64,000 bases of DNA from Pseudomonas azerbaijanoccidentalis (GTDB taxonomy: Bacteria > Pseudomonadota > Gammaproteobacteria > Pseudomonadales > Pseudomonadaceae). Position numbers and translations under genes: made by a program. Below are positions 19,417 to 29,772 of this stretch, one piece after another (the stretch's first letter is position 1; each line of letters opens with the position of its first letter). The stretch lies in the NCBI RefSeq assembly GCF_019145495.1, contig NZ_JAHSTU010000004.1:62001-126000 (forward strand), given 5' to 3'. Under the pieces are notes generated by a model. It made no database searches. It was given only the letters and a program-made list of their open reading frames with translations, and was not told the origin of the DNA.

Positions 19417-21531
19417 TCAAATGTCGTTGTTGAACGGCTGTAGCGGCCCTTCCTCAGGTCTGCGTCCTTCGGCCCCGATCGGCTTGAGCTGGATGTTGGC
19501 GTCCAGCGCCTGGCGTGTGGTGATCTTCGCGCTGACCGGTTTTTGTGTGACGGTGTTTTCATCACCCACCTGGCCCTGTGGCAGCACCAGCGACGGATGA
19601 TCGAACGGCGCCCGTTCCCATGCCACCCTCGGGTCGGTCAAGCCGACTTCCATGAACTTGACCACTGCTTCTAGCTCATCAGGGGTCAGGTTCAGGTTGA
19701 TCATGTCCGGGTCAAGGTTCGAGCCGTTGTGCTGGTTGGCCGCCGGGTGCTCAAATCCGCTGGTGTTGCTCGCATCCTCGCCGCGCCGGTCGCCGCCACG
19801 GTTGTAAAATTCCATGACCTGTTTCAACGTCGAGCGGCTGCCGTTGTGGAAGTACGGACCGGTCAGCGCGATGTTGCGCAGCGTCGGTGTCTTGAACGCG
19901 CCATCGACCGCATCGCGGAAATTCACATTGGGCAGTTGCGTGGCATCACACGGAATTGCAGTGCTCAACGGCGCCTCGAAGGTGCAGACGTCGACGTCCA
20001 GCGGGTCAGGGATCTTCCCGCCTTGCAGCACGGTGTTGTATTGACGGGTGAAGGACAGCGGGTTGCCCCAGCCGTCGGCACCGCCCAGCGCCAGGTCTTC
20101 CGAGGTCGGACGCACACCGGTGTTGTAAAAGCCGTTGTCGTACAGCGTGGTCAGGTTGTCGGCCATGACCATGCGCTCGATGCGCTCGCGGGGATGGAAC
20201 TGCAAACGACTAGCGGCATTGGTCAGCTCCGCGCCACCGTGGCAATTGACGCACTTGCCCTTGCCCAGAAACAGGTTCATGCCCTGCACTTGCTGATCGT
20301 TCATGGCCGTGTGATCGCCCTGCAGGTAGGCGTCCAGCGGTGCTTGATCGGAGACCAGCGTGGCTTCATACATCTGAATCGCCAGGCCGAAGAACAACGG
20401 GAAGTTGGCTTCCATCTGGGTGTACGGCACGCCGCCCACCAGCACATTTTGCGAAGCGTTCCACAACCGAGGCTGGAAGGCGTTTTTGATCAGTTCGCGA
20501 TACGTCGGCCGACGTGCACCGGACACCGGGCCGAGCACGGAGTCGGTGGAGGAGATGCGCTGCTGCTTGAGCATCAACGTGTCGAGCATGCGCCGGCCGA
20601 TGTCGGCGAAGGTGCGCCCGCCGCATGACATCTCCACCGCACTGCCCGGAGGGCCTACTGCTTGCGAGGCGGCCGAGGCGTCGTTGAGGGCCAGTCGCAC
20701 TTTCACCGCCGTCGTGCTGCGTTCGTTGGTCACATAAATCCCGGCATCGGGATCGCGATTGCCAAACGGCGAGAAGCCATTGAACACGTTGTTGGCCCGG
20801 CCATCCCAGAAGTTGCGCACGTTGAACGCCGCGTTGATCACCGATGGCGCATTTCGCCCGGTACTGCGGCGGACGTTGATGCCGCCGACCTGGAAGATGC
20901 CATCCGGTTGCTGGATGCACTTGTCGAAACGCGGCTGATTGGGCTTGACGAAGTTGGCGTCGAAAACGCCTTGTGAGCCGATCACATCGTCGGAGGAATA
21001 GACAATCGGCGAGTTTCGATCCAGTGGATCGGACAGCAAGTGGGTCGGGAAATCGGCTTTTTTCAGCAGGTAGTTCGGGCCGCCCTTGCCGCCGGATCGG
21101 GTCGTGTAGGTAGGCACGTCGCCTGGAATATCCGATGCCACGAAGGGTTTGTTGAAGATCGACGAGACGTTGGCATTGGTGTGCGCCTGACCGGGGTTGA
21201 TCTGGTTGGTGGTCCGGTGATCGACGCCCGCGTGGTAGTGGCAGGATGCGCAGGCGGTGGTGCTGTCGCTGCCGACCTCCATGTCCCAGAACAACGCTTT
21301 GCCCAACAGGATCGCCGCCGAGCGATTGAGCACGTAGTCGGTCATCAGATCGACCTTGCGCCCGCCTTCGGTCCCGGACGGATCAGGCGGGGTCATGCCG
21401 CGCAGCGATTGCAGGCTGGGCACTTCCGGCACGGGAAAGTCCACTTCGCCAGGCGTGGCCGCCGTTGCACTGGCGGTAGAGAAAACGAAGGATAACCAGA
21501 CGGTTAAACGAACAAGTCGACAGATGCTCAT
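19417..21531 (-). CDS. Large di-heme cytochrome c peroxidase-family protein
   Basis: Secreted c-type cytochrome with a signal peptide (SICRLVRLTVWLSFVFSTASA) and two CXXCH heme sites, CASCH near residue 94 and CVNCH near residue 427. At 704 residues it is about twice the length of ordinary bacterial di-heme peroxidases, so it belongs to the long MauG/CcpA-like relatives whose substrates vary. A GPYFHNGS segment near the C-terminus is typical of the family. I chose ATG 21531 because it begins the signal peptide and has AGGGTG upstream; the frame stays open a further 69 codons without plausible protein. Periplasmic peroxide reduction or oxidation of a protein or small molecule are both possible. 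Confidence 0.85.
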   Translation of the reverse strand: MSICRLVRLTVWLSFVFSTASATAATPGEVDFPVPEVPSLQSLRGMTPPDPSGTEGGRKVDLMTDYVLNRSAAILLGKALFWDMEVGSDSTTACASCHYHAGVDHRTTNQINPGQAHTNANVSSIFNKPFVASDIPGDVPTYTTRSGGKGGPNYLLKKADFPTHLLSDPLDRNSPIVYSSDDVIGSQGVFDANFVKPNQPRFDKCIQQPDGIFQVGGINVRRSTGRNAPSVINAAFNVRNFWDGRANNVFNGFSPFGNRDPDAGIYVTNERSTTAVKVRLALNDASAASQAVGPPGSAVEMSCGGRTFADIGRRMLDTLMLKQQRISSTDSVLGPVSGARRPTYRELIKNAFQPRLWNASQNVLVGGVPYTQMEANFPLFFGLAIQMYEATLVSDQAPLDAYLQGDHTAMNDQQVQGMNLFLGKGKCVNCHGGAELTNAASRLQFHPRERIERMVMADNLTTLYDNGFYNTGVRPTSEDLALGGADGWGNPLSFTRQYNTVLQGGKIPDPLDVDVCTFEAPLSTAIPCDATQLPNVNFRDAVDGAFKTPTLRNIALTGPYFHNGSRSTLKQVMEFYNRGGDRRGEDASNTSGFEHPAANQHNGSNLDPDMINLNLTPDELEAVVKFMEVGLTDPRVAWERAPFDHPSLVLPQGQVGDENTVTQKPVSAKITTRQALDANIQLKPIGAEGRRPEEGPLQPFNNDI

Positions 21532-21743
21532 GTGCTTCACCCTGACTGTTGTTGTAATGAATTCGCCGGGCGAGAGGCTTCGATGAACAAGACAGGATTT
21601 CTCGTTAGCGCCGGTTAATCTGCGCAGTGCAATTAATTTGCCATCCATCTCGAAACATTTTGCATCAATAAATACGAGATCACGCTGCGGCCCTTCACCG
21701 TTTATGCTGGGGAATTGGCCCCGCAGTTGGGGGATCAAAATGC

Positions 21744-21781
21744 AAAAAAAACCGCTGATCCCGAAGGAACAGCGGTTTTTT
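21744..21781 (-). terminator. Terminator after the third acyl-CoA dehydrogenase
   Basis: AACCGCTG and CAGCGGTT arms around a 12-base loop, flanked by A8 and T6, so it can act in both directions. It lies just after the minus-strand gene that stops at 21800. Confidence 0.85.
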
Positions 21782-21799
21782 GAAGAACTGCCTTAAGGC

Positions 21800-23605
21800 T
21801 TAGTAGCCCAGGTCGAAGTTCTCTTCTTTCATGTCCATCAGGTTGTTGGCGCCCGACAGCATGGTTGCAACGTGAGTGCGGGTACGCGGCAGGATGCGCT
21901 GGAAGTAGAAACGCGCGGTCTGCAGCTTGGCGGTGTAGAACGCCTCTTCGGAAGTGCCGGCAGCCAGTTTCTCGGCAGCCAGGCGCGCCATGTCAGCCCA
22001 GAAGTAAGCCAGGCAGGCGTAACCGGAGTACATCAGGTAGTCCACGGAGGCCGCGCCAACTTCTTCGCGGTCTTTCATGGCAGCCATACCGACCTTCATG
22101 GTCAGTTCGCCCCATTCCTTGTTCAGTGCAGCCAGCGGTGCGACGAACTCTTGAACCGCTTCGTTGCCTTCGTTGGTCTGGCAGAACTTGTGGACGATTT
22201 TGGTGAAGCCTTTCAGGGCCTCGCCTTGAGTCATCAGCACTTTACGGCCCAGCAGGTCGAGTGCCTGGATACCGGTGGTGCCTTCGTACAACATCGAAAT
22301 GCGGCTGTCGCGAACGTTCTGCTCCATGCCCCACTCGGCGATGAAGCCGTGGCCGCCATAGATTTGCACGCCGTGGTTGGCCGATTCAAAACCGACTTCG
22401 GTCATGAAGGCTTTGGCGATTGGCGTCATGAAGGCCAGCAGTGCGTCGGCTTTCTTCTTCTCTTCTTCGTCCACGCCGTACTTGACGATGTCGACTTGCT
22501 TGGCAGTGAAGTAAACCATTGCGCGGTTGCCTTCGGCGAACGCCTTCATGGTCAACAGCATGCGGCGTACGTCAGGGTGCACGATGATCGGGTCAGCGGC
22601 TTTATCCGGCGCTTTCGGGCCAGTCAGCGAGCGCATTTGCAGACGATCGCGAGCGTATTTCAGGCCGCCCTGGAAGCCGATCTCGGCGTGGGCCAGACCT
22701 TGCAGCGCGGTACCCAGGCGTGCAGTGTTCATGAAGGTGAACATGCAGTTCAGACCTTTGTTCGCCGGGCCGATCAGGTAACCGGTGGCCGCGTCGAAGT
22801 TCATCACGCAAGTGGCGTTGCCGTGGATGCCCATCTTGTGTTCCAGGGAACCGCAGGACACCGCGTTACGCGCGCCGACCGAACCGTCTGCATTCGGCAG
22901 GAACTTCGGCACGATGAACAGCGAAATGCCTTTGGTGCCAGCCGGTGCATCCGGCAGGCGGGCCAGCACGATGTGGACGATGTTGTCAGCCATGTCGTGT
23001 TCACCGGCCGAGATGAAGATCTTGGTGCCGGAAACTTTGTAGGAGCCGTCGGCCTGAGGTTCGGCCTTGGTGCGCAGCATGCCCAGGTCGGTGCCGCAGT
23101 GCGGCTCGGTCAGGCACATGGTGCCGGTCCACTCGCCGGATACCAGTTTGGTCAGGTAGGCGTCTTGCTGTTCCGGGGTGCCGTGCTCGGAGATGGTGTT
23201 CATCGCGCCGTGCGACAGGCCTGGGTACATGCCCCACGACCAGTTGGACTCGCCAACCATTTCGCTGACGGCCAGACCCAAAGACTCCGGCAAGCCTTGG
23301 CCGCCGTGCTCTACGTCATGCGCCAGGCTTGGCCAGCCGCCTTCGACGAATTGCTTGTAGGCCTCTTTGAAACCAGTCGGGGTCTTAACGCCGGACTCGC
23401 TCCAGGTGCAGCCTTCGGTGTCACCCACGCGGTTCAGCGGAGCCAGTACCTGCTCACAAAACTTGGCGCCTTCTTCGAGAATGGCGTCAACCATGTCCGG
23501 AGTTGCGTCTGCGCAAGCCGGAAGGCTCTGATAGTGCGCTTCGTAGCCGAGCAGTTCGTCACGTACGAAGCGAATATCACGCAAGGGGGCCTTGTAGTCA
23601 GGCAT
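21800..23605 (-). CDS. Acyl-CoA dehydrogenase (long type), third paralogue
   Basis: The 601-residue enzyme has the [12 protein letters not shown] start, [29 protein letters not shown] and [14 protein letters not shown] motifs. Length and neighbourhood (small YjfB-like gene and then bio genes upstream) match PA0506/FadE1 of P. aeruginosa as I remember it. It probably takes medium to long acyl-CoA. In this genome two unrelated genes separate it from its paralogues. Confidence 0.91.
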   Translation of the reverse strand: MPDYKAPLRDIRFVRDELLGYEAHYQSLPACADATPDMVDAILEEGAKFCEQVLAPLNRVGDTEGCTWSESGVKTPTGFKEAYKQFVEGGWPSLAHDVEHGGQGLPESLGLAVSEMVGESNWSWGMYPGLSHGAMNTISEHGTPEQQDAYLTKLVSGEWTGTMCLTEPHCGTDLGMLRTKAEPQADGSYKVSGTKIFISAGEHDMADNIVHIVLARLPDAPAGTKGISLFIVPKFLPNADGSVGARNAVSCGSLEHKMGIHGNATCVMNFDAATGYLIGPANKGLNCMFTFMNTARLGTALQGLAHAEIGFQGGLKYARDRLQMRSLTGPKAPDKAADPIIVHPDVRRMLLTMKAFAEGNRAMVYFTAKQVDIVKYGVDEEEKKKADALLAFMTPIAKAFMTEVGFESANHGVQIYGGHGFIAEWGMEQNVRDSRISMLYEGTTGIQALDLLGRKVLMTQGEALKGFTKIVHKFCQTNEGNEAVQEFVAPLAALNKEWGELTMKVGMAAMKDREEVGAASVDYLMYSGYACLAYFWADMARLAAEKLAAGTSEEAFYTAKLQTARFYFQRILPRTRTHVATMLSGANNLMDMKEENFDLGY

Positions 23606-23834
23606 AGCGATAAACCTCTGCTGATGTAACCGGGAATGAACGACCGTGGGGATTTGTTGTGACGGTCAAACAGTTGTTTGAAACATACGTTTACGCCCAA
23701 ATCTTGTCAAGCATCGATCTTTTGCCGTTCGTCATCACTTACGCGAATACAAGGCGCGCAGCCGCGCAACGCCGCTGACAGAGCATCACGCAGTGTAGGA
23801 AAGATTAGTTTAGGGAGAAGGACTTACGCAGAAA

Positions 23835-23858
23835 AACGCCGCGAATGATCGCGGCGTT
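23835..23858 (-). terminator. Terminator after the YjfB-like gene
   Basis: Ten-base perfect stem (AACGCCGCGA / TCGCGGCGTT) with a 4-base loop, then TTTTT on the minus strand, 23 bp after the stop at 23882. Confidence 0.85.
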
Positions 23859-23881
23859 GGCAGTGCGGTTTCAGTCGCAGA

Positions 23882-24178
23882 TCAGGCAAACGTATCGATC
23901 AGCGTTCCGAGCACTTCGTCGGATGCCTTGGCAACCTTGACGCCCAGTTCAACCTGGAGTTTGCCCTGAGACATCTCGACCATGTTGCTGGCCAGGTCCG
24001 ATTGCTGGCTGCGGTCGACTGAACGCAGGCGATCGACCTGAGCATCTGAGGACTGGCTGGTAACCGAACGTTCGATGGTGTTGTTGGCGATCTGCCCGGC
24101 GGCTTGATCAACACGGTTCTGCCCTGTCTGAATAGTGCTCAGACCGGCATAAAAAGCGGTGTTACCTGAGATTTCCAT
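23882..24178 (-). CDS. Small putative motility protein (YjfB-like)
   Basis: A 98-residue protein without signal peptide or membrane segment. The N-terminus (AFYAGLSTIQTGQNRVDQAA) and the C-terminal MVEMSQGKLQVELGVKVAKASDEVLGTL resemble the conserved end segments of flagellar rod and hook proteins, which pair as helices. It is conserved next to the bio operon in Pseudomonas (position of PA0505 in my recollection). The function is not established; a flagellum-associated role is an inference from that resemblance. Confidence 0.75.
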   Translation of the reverse strand: MEISGNTAFYAGLSTIQTGQNRVDQAAGQIANNTIERSVTSQSSDAQVDRLRSVDRSQQSDLASNMVEMSQGKLQVELGVKVAKASDEVLGTLIDTFA

Positions 24179-24285
24179 GGGAGAACTCGTCCTTGCAAAG
24201 GATAACCAACACTCATTGAAGCAGACATGCTGACAAAATGCCCGACAAAAACACTAATGGCACTGTGCCTTGCCATAGGCAAATT

Positions 24286-24966
24286 CTAGTCCAGCAGGTC
24301 CAGTTGCAGATGTTCCGCCACGGCTTCGGCCGTTACCAGCTTGAGTTTGGGCACCCGCCCCAGACAAGGCGCCGGGATGCGTTCGGCCAAAGTCGCCAGG
24401 TTTTCTTCCAGACGCGAAGTCTTAGGATCGATGATGTTGGCCACCCAACCTGCCAGTTGCAAACCGTCCCGGGCAATCGCTTCGGCCGTGAGCAACGCAT
24501 GGTTGATGCAGCCCAGACGCACGCCAACCACCAGAATCACCGGCAGACCCAGCGCCATCGCCAGATCCGACAGGTTGTCCTGATCCGCCAAGGGCACGCG
24601 CCAGCCGCCCGCCCCTTCGATCAAAGTGAAATCGGCCTGCATGTCCAGAATCTGCCGCATCGGCGTAACCAGAGATTGCACGGTTAGCGCGATGCCGGCT
24701 TCGCGCGCGGCCAAGTGCGGCGCAATCGCCGGTTCCAGGGCCACCGGATTGACCTGTGGATACGTCAACGGCAACGAACACTCCGCCAACAATGCCAGCG
24801 CATCGGCGTTACGCAGCCCCTTGGGAGTCACGGTGCAACCGGACGCCACCGGCTTGCCTGCTGCGGTGCTCAGGCCAGCCGTTCGCGCGGCATGCAACAA
24901 GCCAGCGGCCACCGTGGTTTTGCCGACATCAGTGTCGGTACCCGTGATGAAATAGGCTGCGCTCAT
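24286..24966 (-). CDS. bioD: Dethiobiotin synthetase
   Basis: ATP-dependent ring closure of 7,8-diaminopelargonate with CO2 to dethiobiotin. The 226-residue protein has the P-loop [14 protein letters not shown] at the N-terminus, the [10 protein letters not shown] segment and the [12 protein letters not shown] motif. It is the last gene of bioB-F-H-C-D and overlaps the end of bioC by 4 bp. No bioA lies in the window, as is usual in Pseudomonas, where bioA is elsewhere. Confidence 0.96.
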   Translation of the reverse strand: MSAAYFITGTDTDVGKTTVAAGLLHAARTAGLSTAAGKPVASGCTVTPKGLRNADALALLAECSLPLTYPQVNPVALEPAIAPHLAAREAGIALTVQSLVTPMRQILDMQADFTLIEGAGGWRVPLADQDNLSDLAMALGLPVILVVGVRLGCINHALLTAEAIARDGLQLAGWVANIIDPKTSRLEENLATLAERIPAPCLGRVPKLKLVTAEAVAEHLQLDLLD

Positions 24967-25775
24967 AAGGGTTTCTCCAAAACGGCGTACACCACTTGAT
25001 AAGTCGCTGGCAGGCCTTGGGCCTGACGAAATTGCTCATAAGCCTCAACCAAACCCAGAATCCGCGCTCGACCGGTCAAACCGCCCGGCCGTCCGGGATT
25101 GAGGTTATGCGCACCCAAAGCCTTCAGTTCGTGGGTCAGGCTGCGCACGTCCGGGTAATGCAATACATGCGCACGGTTTTCCAGACTGACCACCTGCAAG
25201 CCGCTGGCCGCGCACAGCTGTTGATAAACAGCGAACTCGCGGAAGCGATTGACGTGCACCATGCCGTCGACCTGACGCCAACTGTCGCGCAACTCGTACA
25301 ACGTTCCCACGCACAGACTAGCAAATGCAAAAACACCGCCCGGTTTCAGCACCCGATGGGCTTCGCTGAGTACCGACGTGAAGTCCGCACACCACTGCAC
25401 AGCCAGGCTGGAAAAGATCAGGTCACAGGTCGCATCACGCAATGGCAGGCGCTCGGCGTCGCCAGCGATGAAGTGCGCAGCGCCACCCAATGGCCGGGCG
25501 TGATTGAGCATGCCCTCGGCGATGTCCAGCGCCACTCCGTGACCGTGCGGGAAACGCTCGCCCAGCGCACGGCTGAAATGCCCGGTGCCACAACCGAGGT
25601 CAAGCCAGCGCTGTGGCGCGAGCGGCGCGGGTAAGCGGCGCAGCAATTGATTGCCCACATCACGTTGCAGCTCAGCCACGCTGTCGTAGCTCGCCGCCGC
25701 GCGGGAAAAAGAAGCCGCGACCTGGCGCTTGTCGGGCAAACCACCGGGCAGGTTGGGTAGGGATAAATCAGTCAT
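24963..25775 (-). CDS. bioC: Malonyl-ACP O-methyltransferase
   Basis: SAM-dependent methyltransferase that masks malonyl-ACP so that fatty-acid synthesis can build the pimeloyl chain of biotin. The SAM motif [14 protein letters not shown] is near residue 58, and the start [16 protein letters not shown] is typical of BioC. ATG 25775 overlaps the bioH stop by 8 bp; the in-frame ATG at 25787 is an alternative giving four more residues. It is the partner of BioH, which removes the methyl ester later. Confidence 0.95.
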   Translation of the reverse strand: MTDLSLPNLPGGLPDKRQVAASFSRAAASYDSVAELQRDVGNQLLRRLPAPLAPQRWLDLGCGTGHFSRALGERFPHGHGVALDIAEGMLNHARPLGGAAHFIAGDAERLPLRDATCDLIFSSLAVQWCADFTSVLSEAHRVLKPGGVFAFASLCVGTLYELRDSWRQVDGMVHVNRFREFAVYQQLCAASGLQVVSLENRAHVLHYPDVRSLTHELKALGAHNLNPGRPGGLTGRARILGLVEAYEQFRQAQGLPATYQVVYAVLEKPL

Positions 25776-26499
25776 CACCGGACTCATGCAAAAAGGCCTG
25801 GATCGCCCCCGCTACACCGTGGGGGTCCTCCAGAAGAAACGCGTGGCCGGCCTGTTCAATCAGACCGATTTCGATATCCGGGGTCAGCGTCAGCAACTCG
25901 CCCGCCGCCTCGGCAGGCACCAGTTCGTCAAGACCGCCAAACAGATGCAGTTGCGGACCGCGAAAGGCTTGCAAGGCGTGACGAGTATCAAGTTGCGCCA
26001 GCACTTCCAGGCCGCTCATCAACACCGGTGCCGCCGTGTGTGGCGCCCCGCCGAGCAACAACCGTGACAACCCGCGAGGGTCTTCGGCACCTTGGGCGCA
26101 AAGCAGCGAAAAGCGCTTTAAAGTCCCGCGCGGATCAGCAGCGCAACCGGCCAAAAACGCATCGAAGGTTTCCCCCGGCATCGCGCTCGGCCACTGATCA
26201 TGGGCGACAAAAGAAGGGTTACTCGCCAGCGTCAACAAACCGCAGCAGCGATCGCCACGCCGGGCCGCCAACTCGGAAGCGAGCATGCCACCCAATGACC
26301 AGCCGCCGAGCCAGGCGTCCTGGGGCACCGTCGAATCGAGCTCATCAAGCCACTCTTCAAGGTCACTGGATTCCAGTTCCGGCAGCGGCTCGATTTCCAC
26401 ACGCAAGTGTTCGTCCAGCCCTTGCAAGGCTGCCGCCAAGGGCTCCAGCGGCGAAACGCCAAGGCCCCAGCCAGGCAGCAGAATCAGTCGATTACGCAT
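25768..26499 (-). CDS. bioH: Pimeloyl-ACP methyl ester carboxylesterase
   Basis: Alpha/beta hydrolase that cleaves pimeloyl-ACP methyl ester, ending the elongation stage of biotin synthesis. The 243-residue protein has the nucleophile elbow GWSLGG with Ser68 and the catalytic His in [12 protein letters not shown] near the C-terminus. It sits between bioF and bioC with small overlaps on both sides, so it is translated as part of the bio message. Confidence 0.94.
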   Translation of the reverse strand: MRNRLILLPGWGLGVSPLEPLAAALQGLDEHLRVEIEPLPELESSDLEEWLDELDSTVPQDAWLGGWSLGGMLASELAARRGDRCCGLLTLASNPSFVAHDQWPSAMPGETFDAFLAGCAADPRGTLKRFSLLCAQGAEDPRGLSRLLLGGAPHTAAPVLMSGLEVLAQLDTRHALQAFRGPQLHLFGGLDELVPAEAAGELLTLTPDIEIGLIEQAGHAFLLEDPHGVAGAIQAFLHESGDD

Positions 26500-27670
26500 G
26501 GCTTGGCTCCGGTCCCAGTTGGTCGAAACAATCGGCCAGTCCTTCTAACAATAGCTGCACCTGCGCCTCGCTATGGGCGGCGCTCAAGGTCACCCGCAAA
26601 CGGGCGCTGCCGGCGGGCACGGTCGGCGGACGAATCGCGGTCACCATCAGCCCGCGCTCGCGCAACATTTGTGACAACCGCACCGCGCGACCGGCGTCGC
26701 CAATCATGATCGGTTGAATCGGCGTGAAGCTGTCCATCAGCTCCAGGCCAATCTGTTCGGCGCCTCGGCGGAACTGGCGGATCAGCGTTTGCAGATGCTC
26801 GCGGCGCCAGTGTTCCGTGCGCAGCAGTTCGAGGCTTTTCAGTGTGGCGCAGGCCAATGCCGGCGGCTGGCTGGTGGTGTAGATGTACGGGCGGGCGAAC
26901 TGGATCAGGCTTTCGATCAGTTCTTCACTGCCCGCGACAAAAGCACCGGCCGTGCCGAACGCCTTGCCGAGGGTGCCGACCAAGACCGGCACATCGTCCT
27001 GGCTCAAACCGAAATGCTCGACGATGCCACCACCGTTGGCACCCAACGGCCCGAAACCATGCGCGTCATCAACCATCAGCCACGCACCTTTAGCCTTGGC
27101 TTCCCGGGCCAGCGCCGGCAGGTCGGCAATGTCGCCATCCATGCTGAACACGCCGTCGGTGACCACCAGGGTATTGCCGATGGCTTTTTCAAGACGCTTG
27201 GCCAGGCTCGCGGCATCGTTATGCAGATAGCGACTGAACCGCGCACCGGACAACAGCCCCGCATCCAGCAACGATGCGTGATTGAGCCGGTCTTCCAGCA
27301 CCGTGTCGCCCTGCCCCACCAATGCCGTGACCGCACCGAGGTTGGCCATGTAACCGGTGGTGAACAGCAACGCGCGCGGGCGTCCGGTGAGATCGGCCAA
27401 GGCTTCTTCGAGCGCGTGATGCGGCCCGGCATGGCCGATCACCAGATGCGAAGCCCCGCCACCGACGCCCCATTTCGAAGCGCCGGCGCGCCAGGCTTCA
27501 ATGACTTGTGGGTGATTGGCCAAGCCCAGGTAATCGTTGTTACAGAACGCCAGCAACGGTTGGCCATCGACCACCACTTGCGGCCCTTGCGGGCTTTCGA
27601 GCAGCGGGCGCTGGCGGTAGAGGTTTTCGGCACGACGGGCAGCAAGGCGTGCGGCGAGATCGAAAGACAT
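26492..27670 (-). CDS. bioF: 8-amino-7-oxononanoate synthase
   Basis: PLP enzyme that condenses pimeloyl-ACP with L-alanine. The 392 residues include the alpha-oxoamine synthase motifs [26 protein letters not shown] and the cofactor Lys236 in GTLGKAFG. I placed the start at ATG 27670; the frame is open upstream only through a REP element. It overlaps bioH by 8 bp and follows bioB across a 132-bp gap that holds that REP. Confidence 0.96.
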   Translation of the reverse strand: MSFDLAARLAARRAENLYRQRPLLESPQGPQVVVDGQPLLAFCNNDYLGLANHPQVIEAWRAGASKWGVGGGASHLVIGHAGPHHALEEALADLTGRPRALLFTTGYMANLGAVTALVGQGDTVLEDRLNHASLLDAGLLSGARFSRYLHNDAASLAKRLEKAIGNTLVVTDGVFSMDGDIADLPALAREAKAKGAWLMVDDAHGFGPLGANGGGIVEHFGLSQDDVPVLVGTLGKAFGTAGAFVAGSEELIESLIQFARPYIYTTSQPPALACATLKSLELLRTEHWRREHLQTLIRQFRRGAEQIGLELMDSFTPIQPIMIGDAGRAVRLSQMLRERGLMVTAIRPPTVPAGSARLRVTLSAAHSEAQVQLLLEGLADCFDQLGPEPSHA

Positions 27671-27706
27671 GCAGGCCTCGCGAGTAGGAAGGAGGTACGA
27701 CCCCGT

Positions 27707-27785
27707 GTAGGAGCTGCCGAAGGCTGCGATCTTTTGATCTTTAAAAATCAAGCTCAAAAGATCGCAGCCTTCGACAGCGCCTACA
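27707..27785. repeat. REP pair (REPIN), GTAGGAGCTGCC family, copy 1
   Basis: Two inverted copies of GTAGGAGCTGCCGAAGGCTG with CGATC following, about 79 bp in all, between bioB and bioF. The right arm has drifted (GACAGCGCCTAC). As RNA it would fold into a long hairpin between two biotin genes and could affect relative message stability. Confidence 0.9.
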
Positions 27786-27802
27786 GACAACCGGTGAGGC
27801 GT

Positions 27803-28858
27803 TTAGACGGCGGCGTTATAGAACTGCTCGCTGCTCTTCTGCTCCACCAACGCCTGTTCGATCGCGGCTTGATGCACTTCGTCAGCGTGCTCTTCACGGG
27901 CTTCCGGCAGGATGCCCAGACGCGAGAACAGCTGCATGTCTTTGTCGGCCTGCGGGTTGGCCGTGGTCAGCAGTTTTTCGCCGTAGAAAATCGAGTTGGC
28001 GCCAGCGAAGAACGCCAGGGCCTGCATCTGCTCGTTCATCGCTTCGCGACCGGCGGACAGGCGCACATGGGATTGCGGCATCAGGATCCGGGCGACGGCG
28101 AGCATGCGGATGAAATCAAACGGGTCGATGTCTTCAGCGTTTTCCAGCGGCGTACCGGCGACTTTCACCAGCATGTTGATCGGCACCGACTCCGGATGCT
28201 CCGGCAGGTTGGCCAGCTGGATCAGCAGATTGGCGCGATCGTCGAGCGACTCGCCCATGCCGAGGATGCCGCCGGAACAGATCTTCATTCCCGACTCACG
28301 CACATAGGCCAGGGTTTGCAGGCGCTCGCTGTAGGTGCGGGTGGTGATGATGCTGCCGTAGAACTCAGGCGACGTATCGAGGTTGTGGTTGTAGTAGTCG
28401 AGGCCAGCCTTGGCCAGTGCTTCGGTCTGGTCCTGATCCAGGCGACCCAAGGTCATGCAGGTTTCCAGGCCCAGCGCTTTCACGCCTTCAACCATCTTCA
28501 GTACGTAAGGCATGTCTTTGGCCGACGGATGTTTCCACGCCGCGCCCATGCAGAAACGGGTCGAACCGATGGCCTTGGCGCGAGCGGCCTCTTCGAGGAC
28601 CTTCTGCACTTCCATCAGTTTTTCTTTTTCCAGGCCAGTGTTGTAGTGACCCGACTGCGGACAATATTTGCAATCTTCCGGGCAGGCGCCGGTTTTGATC
28701 GACAGCAGGGTCGATACCTGAACGCGGTTGGCGTCGAAATGCGCGCGGTGCACCGTCTGCGCCTGGAACAGCAGGTCATTGAAGGGTTGAACGAAGAGTG
28801 CTTTGACTTCGGCCAAAGTCCAGTCATGACGCAGGGTTGCAGTGGTGCTGGCGCTCAT
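27803..28858 (-). CDS. bioB: Biotin synthase
   Basis: Radical-SAM enzyme that inserts sulfur into dethiobiotin. The 351 residues include the SAM-cluster motif CPEDCKYC (Cys59, Cys63, Cys66), then [12 protein letters not shown] and FCMGAAW, all standard. The start ATG 28858 has AAAGGAAA upstream. It is the first gene of the bio operon, preceded by a sigma-70 promoter and a BirA-type operator that lies in the start of the divergent comF. Confidence 0.97.
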   Translation of the reverse strand: MSASTTATLRHDWTLAEVKALFVQPFNDLLFQAQTVHRAHFDANRVQVSTLLSIKTGACPEDCKYCPQSGHYNTGLEKEKLMEVQKVLEEAARAKAIGSTRFCMGAAWKHPSAKDMPYVLKMVEGVKALGLETCMTLGRLDQDQTEALAKAGLDYYNHNLDTSPEFYGSIITTRTYSERLQTLAYVRESGMKICSGGILGMGESLDDRANLLIQLANLPEHPESVPINMLVKVAGTPLENAEDIDPFDFIRMLAVARILMPQSHVRLSAGREAMNEQMQALAFFAGANSIFYGEKLLTTANPQADKDMQLFSRLGILPEAREEHADEVHQAAIEQALVEQKSSEQFYNAAV

Positions 28859-28933
28859 GGGCGTTTCCTTTGATTTATGCTGGGCATGCGACTGGAGAAC
28901 GGAATACCCACAGGCGCAACACGGATGTTCGGC

Positions 28934-28962
28934 ATATTTAAGGAAGAGCGATGCGCTGTCAA
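28934..28962 (-). promoter_or_regulatory. Sigma-70 promoter of bioB
   Basis: On the minus strand TTGACA (28962-28957) and AAATAT (28939-28934) are separated by 17 bases, giving a start near 28926 and a leader of about 70 nt to the bioB ATG. The -35 box lies within the comF coding region and is part of the operator palindrome. Confidence 0.7.
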
Positions 28963-29691
28963 CCACACAACAAAGCACAGGTTTACATCTGGTTAAAAAA
29001 CACACAGATTTGCTTACTCTGTAGCGAACCCGCCGATGGTTCCGCCCCCATCTGCATGGCCTGCGAAACCGACCTGCCGTGGCTCGGCGACCATTGCCAA
29101 AGCTGCGCCTTGCCATTGCCCGCGGCAGGCCTGACCTGCGGCCAATGTCTGGCGCAACCGCCGGCGTTCGAACAGGTCATCGCCCCCTGGACTTACAACT
29201 TTCCGATAGACAGCTTGATTACCCGCTTCAAACACAGCGCGAAATGGCCGTTTGGCCACCTGCTCGGCGAACTTCTCGCCCAAGCCCTGCAACATCACTT
29301 CGAAGATGATCTACCGCGAGCCGATTTTTTGCTGCCAGTGCCACTGGCTACACGTCGACTGCGTCAACGGGGATTCAATCAGGCTGCGATGCTGGCGCGC
29401 TGGCTTGGTAAAAGTCTGGAAATCCCCTGCGATGAGCGGTCATTAGTGAGGACCCAAGACACCGGCGCGCAACAAAACCTCAACGCCGAAGCGCGCAAAA
29501 AGAATCTGCGCAACGCCTTCGCCCTCACGCCCGAAGCCTCGTTCAAGGGACGGCATTTGGCGCTAGTGGATGATGTGCTGACCACCGGCGCCACAGCGCA
29601 GGCTCTGGCCCAGCTATTGATGGACGCCGGTGCCGCACGGGTCGACGTTTATTGCCTGGCACGTACACCCAAACCCGGAGACACAGCCTGA
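28951..29691 (+). CDS. ComF family phosphoribosyltransferase-like protein
   Basis: The 246-residue protein has an N-terminal zinc-finger-like region with CxxC pairs (CLLC, CMAC, CQSC, CGQC) and a C-terminal type I phosphoribosyltransferase domain with the PRPP loop [12 protein letters not shown] near residue 205. ComF relatives take part in DNA uptake in naturally competent bacteria; in Pseudomonas the gene is conserved beside bioB. ATG 28951 has AAGGAAG about 7 bases upstream. Its first codons overlap the biotin operator. Confidence 0.88.
   Translation: MRCQPHNKAQVYIWLKNTQICLLCSEPADGSAPICMACETDLPWLGDHCQSCALPLPAAGLTCGQCLAQPPAFEQVIAPWTYNFPIDSLITRFKHSAKWPFGHLLGELLAQALQHHFEDDLPRADFLLPVPLATRRLRQRGFNQAAMLARWLGKSLEIPCDERSLVRTQDTGAQQNLNAEARKKNLRNAFALTPEASFKGRHLALVDDVLTTGATAQALAQLLMDAGAARVDVYCLARTPKPGDTA
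28957..28987. promoter_or_regulatory. BirA-type biotin operator
   Basis: Inverted repeat TGTCAACC-N15-GGTTTACA, matching the known BirA-biotin operator pattern TTGTnAACC-N14-16-GGTTnACAA with one internal difference between the arms. It covers the bioB -35 box, so biotin-loaded BirA would block the biotin operon. It lies over codons 3 to 13 of comF, so the same bases also encode protein. Confidence 0.8.
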
Positions 29692-29772
29692 CCCGGATTT
29701 ATGGCGTGACTTGACTCCCAGCCTCTCAGCAGCCAACGTCCTTGCCACCGTCACAGCCCAAAGCGCCTCGCC

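Noticed and set aside
21872..23629. 585-codon open frame antisense to the third acyl-CoA dehydrogenase
   Set aside because: Its protein is rich in His, Gln, Arg and Val in the way expected from reading GC-rich codons backwards, and the other strand carries a clear conserved enzyme. The same holds for long antisense frames over glcB (36131-38173), the siderophore receptor (44228-46126) and the other dehydrogenases (14342-15934, 16984-17985).
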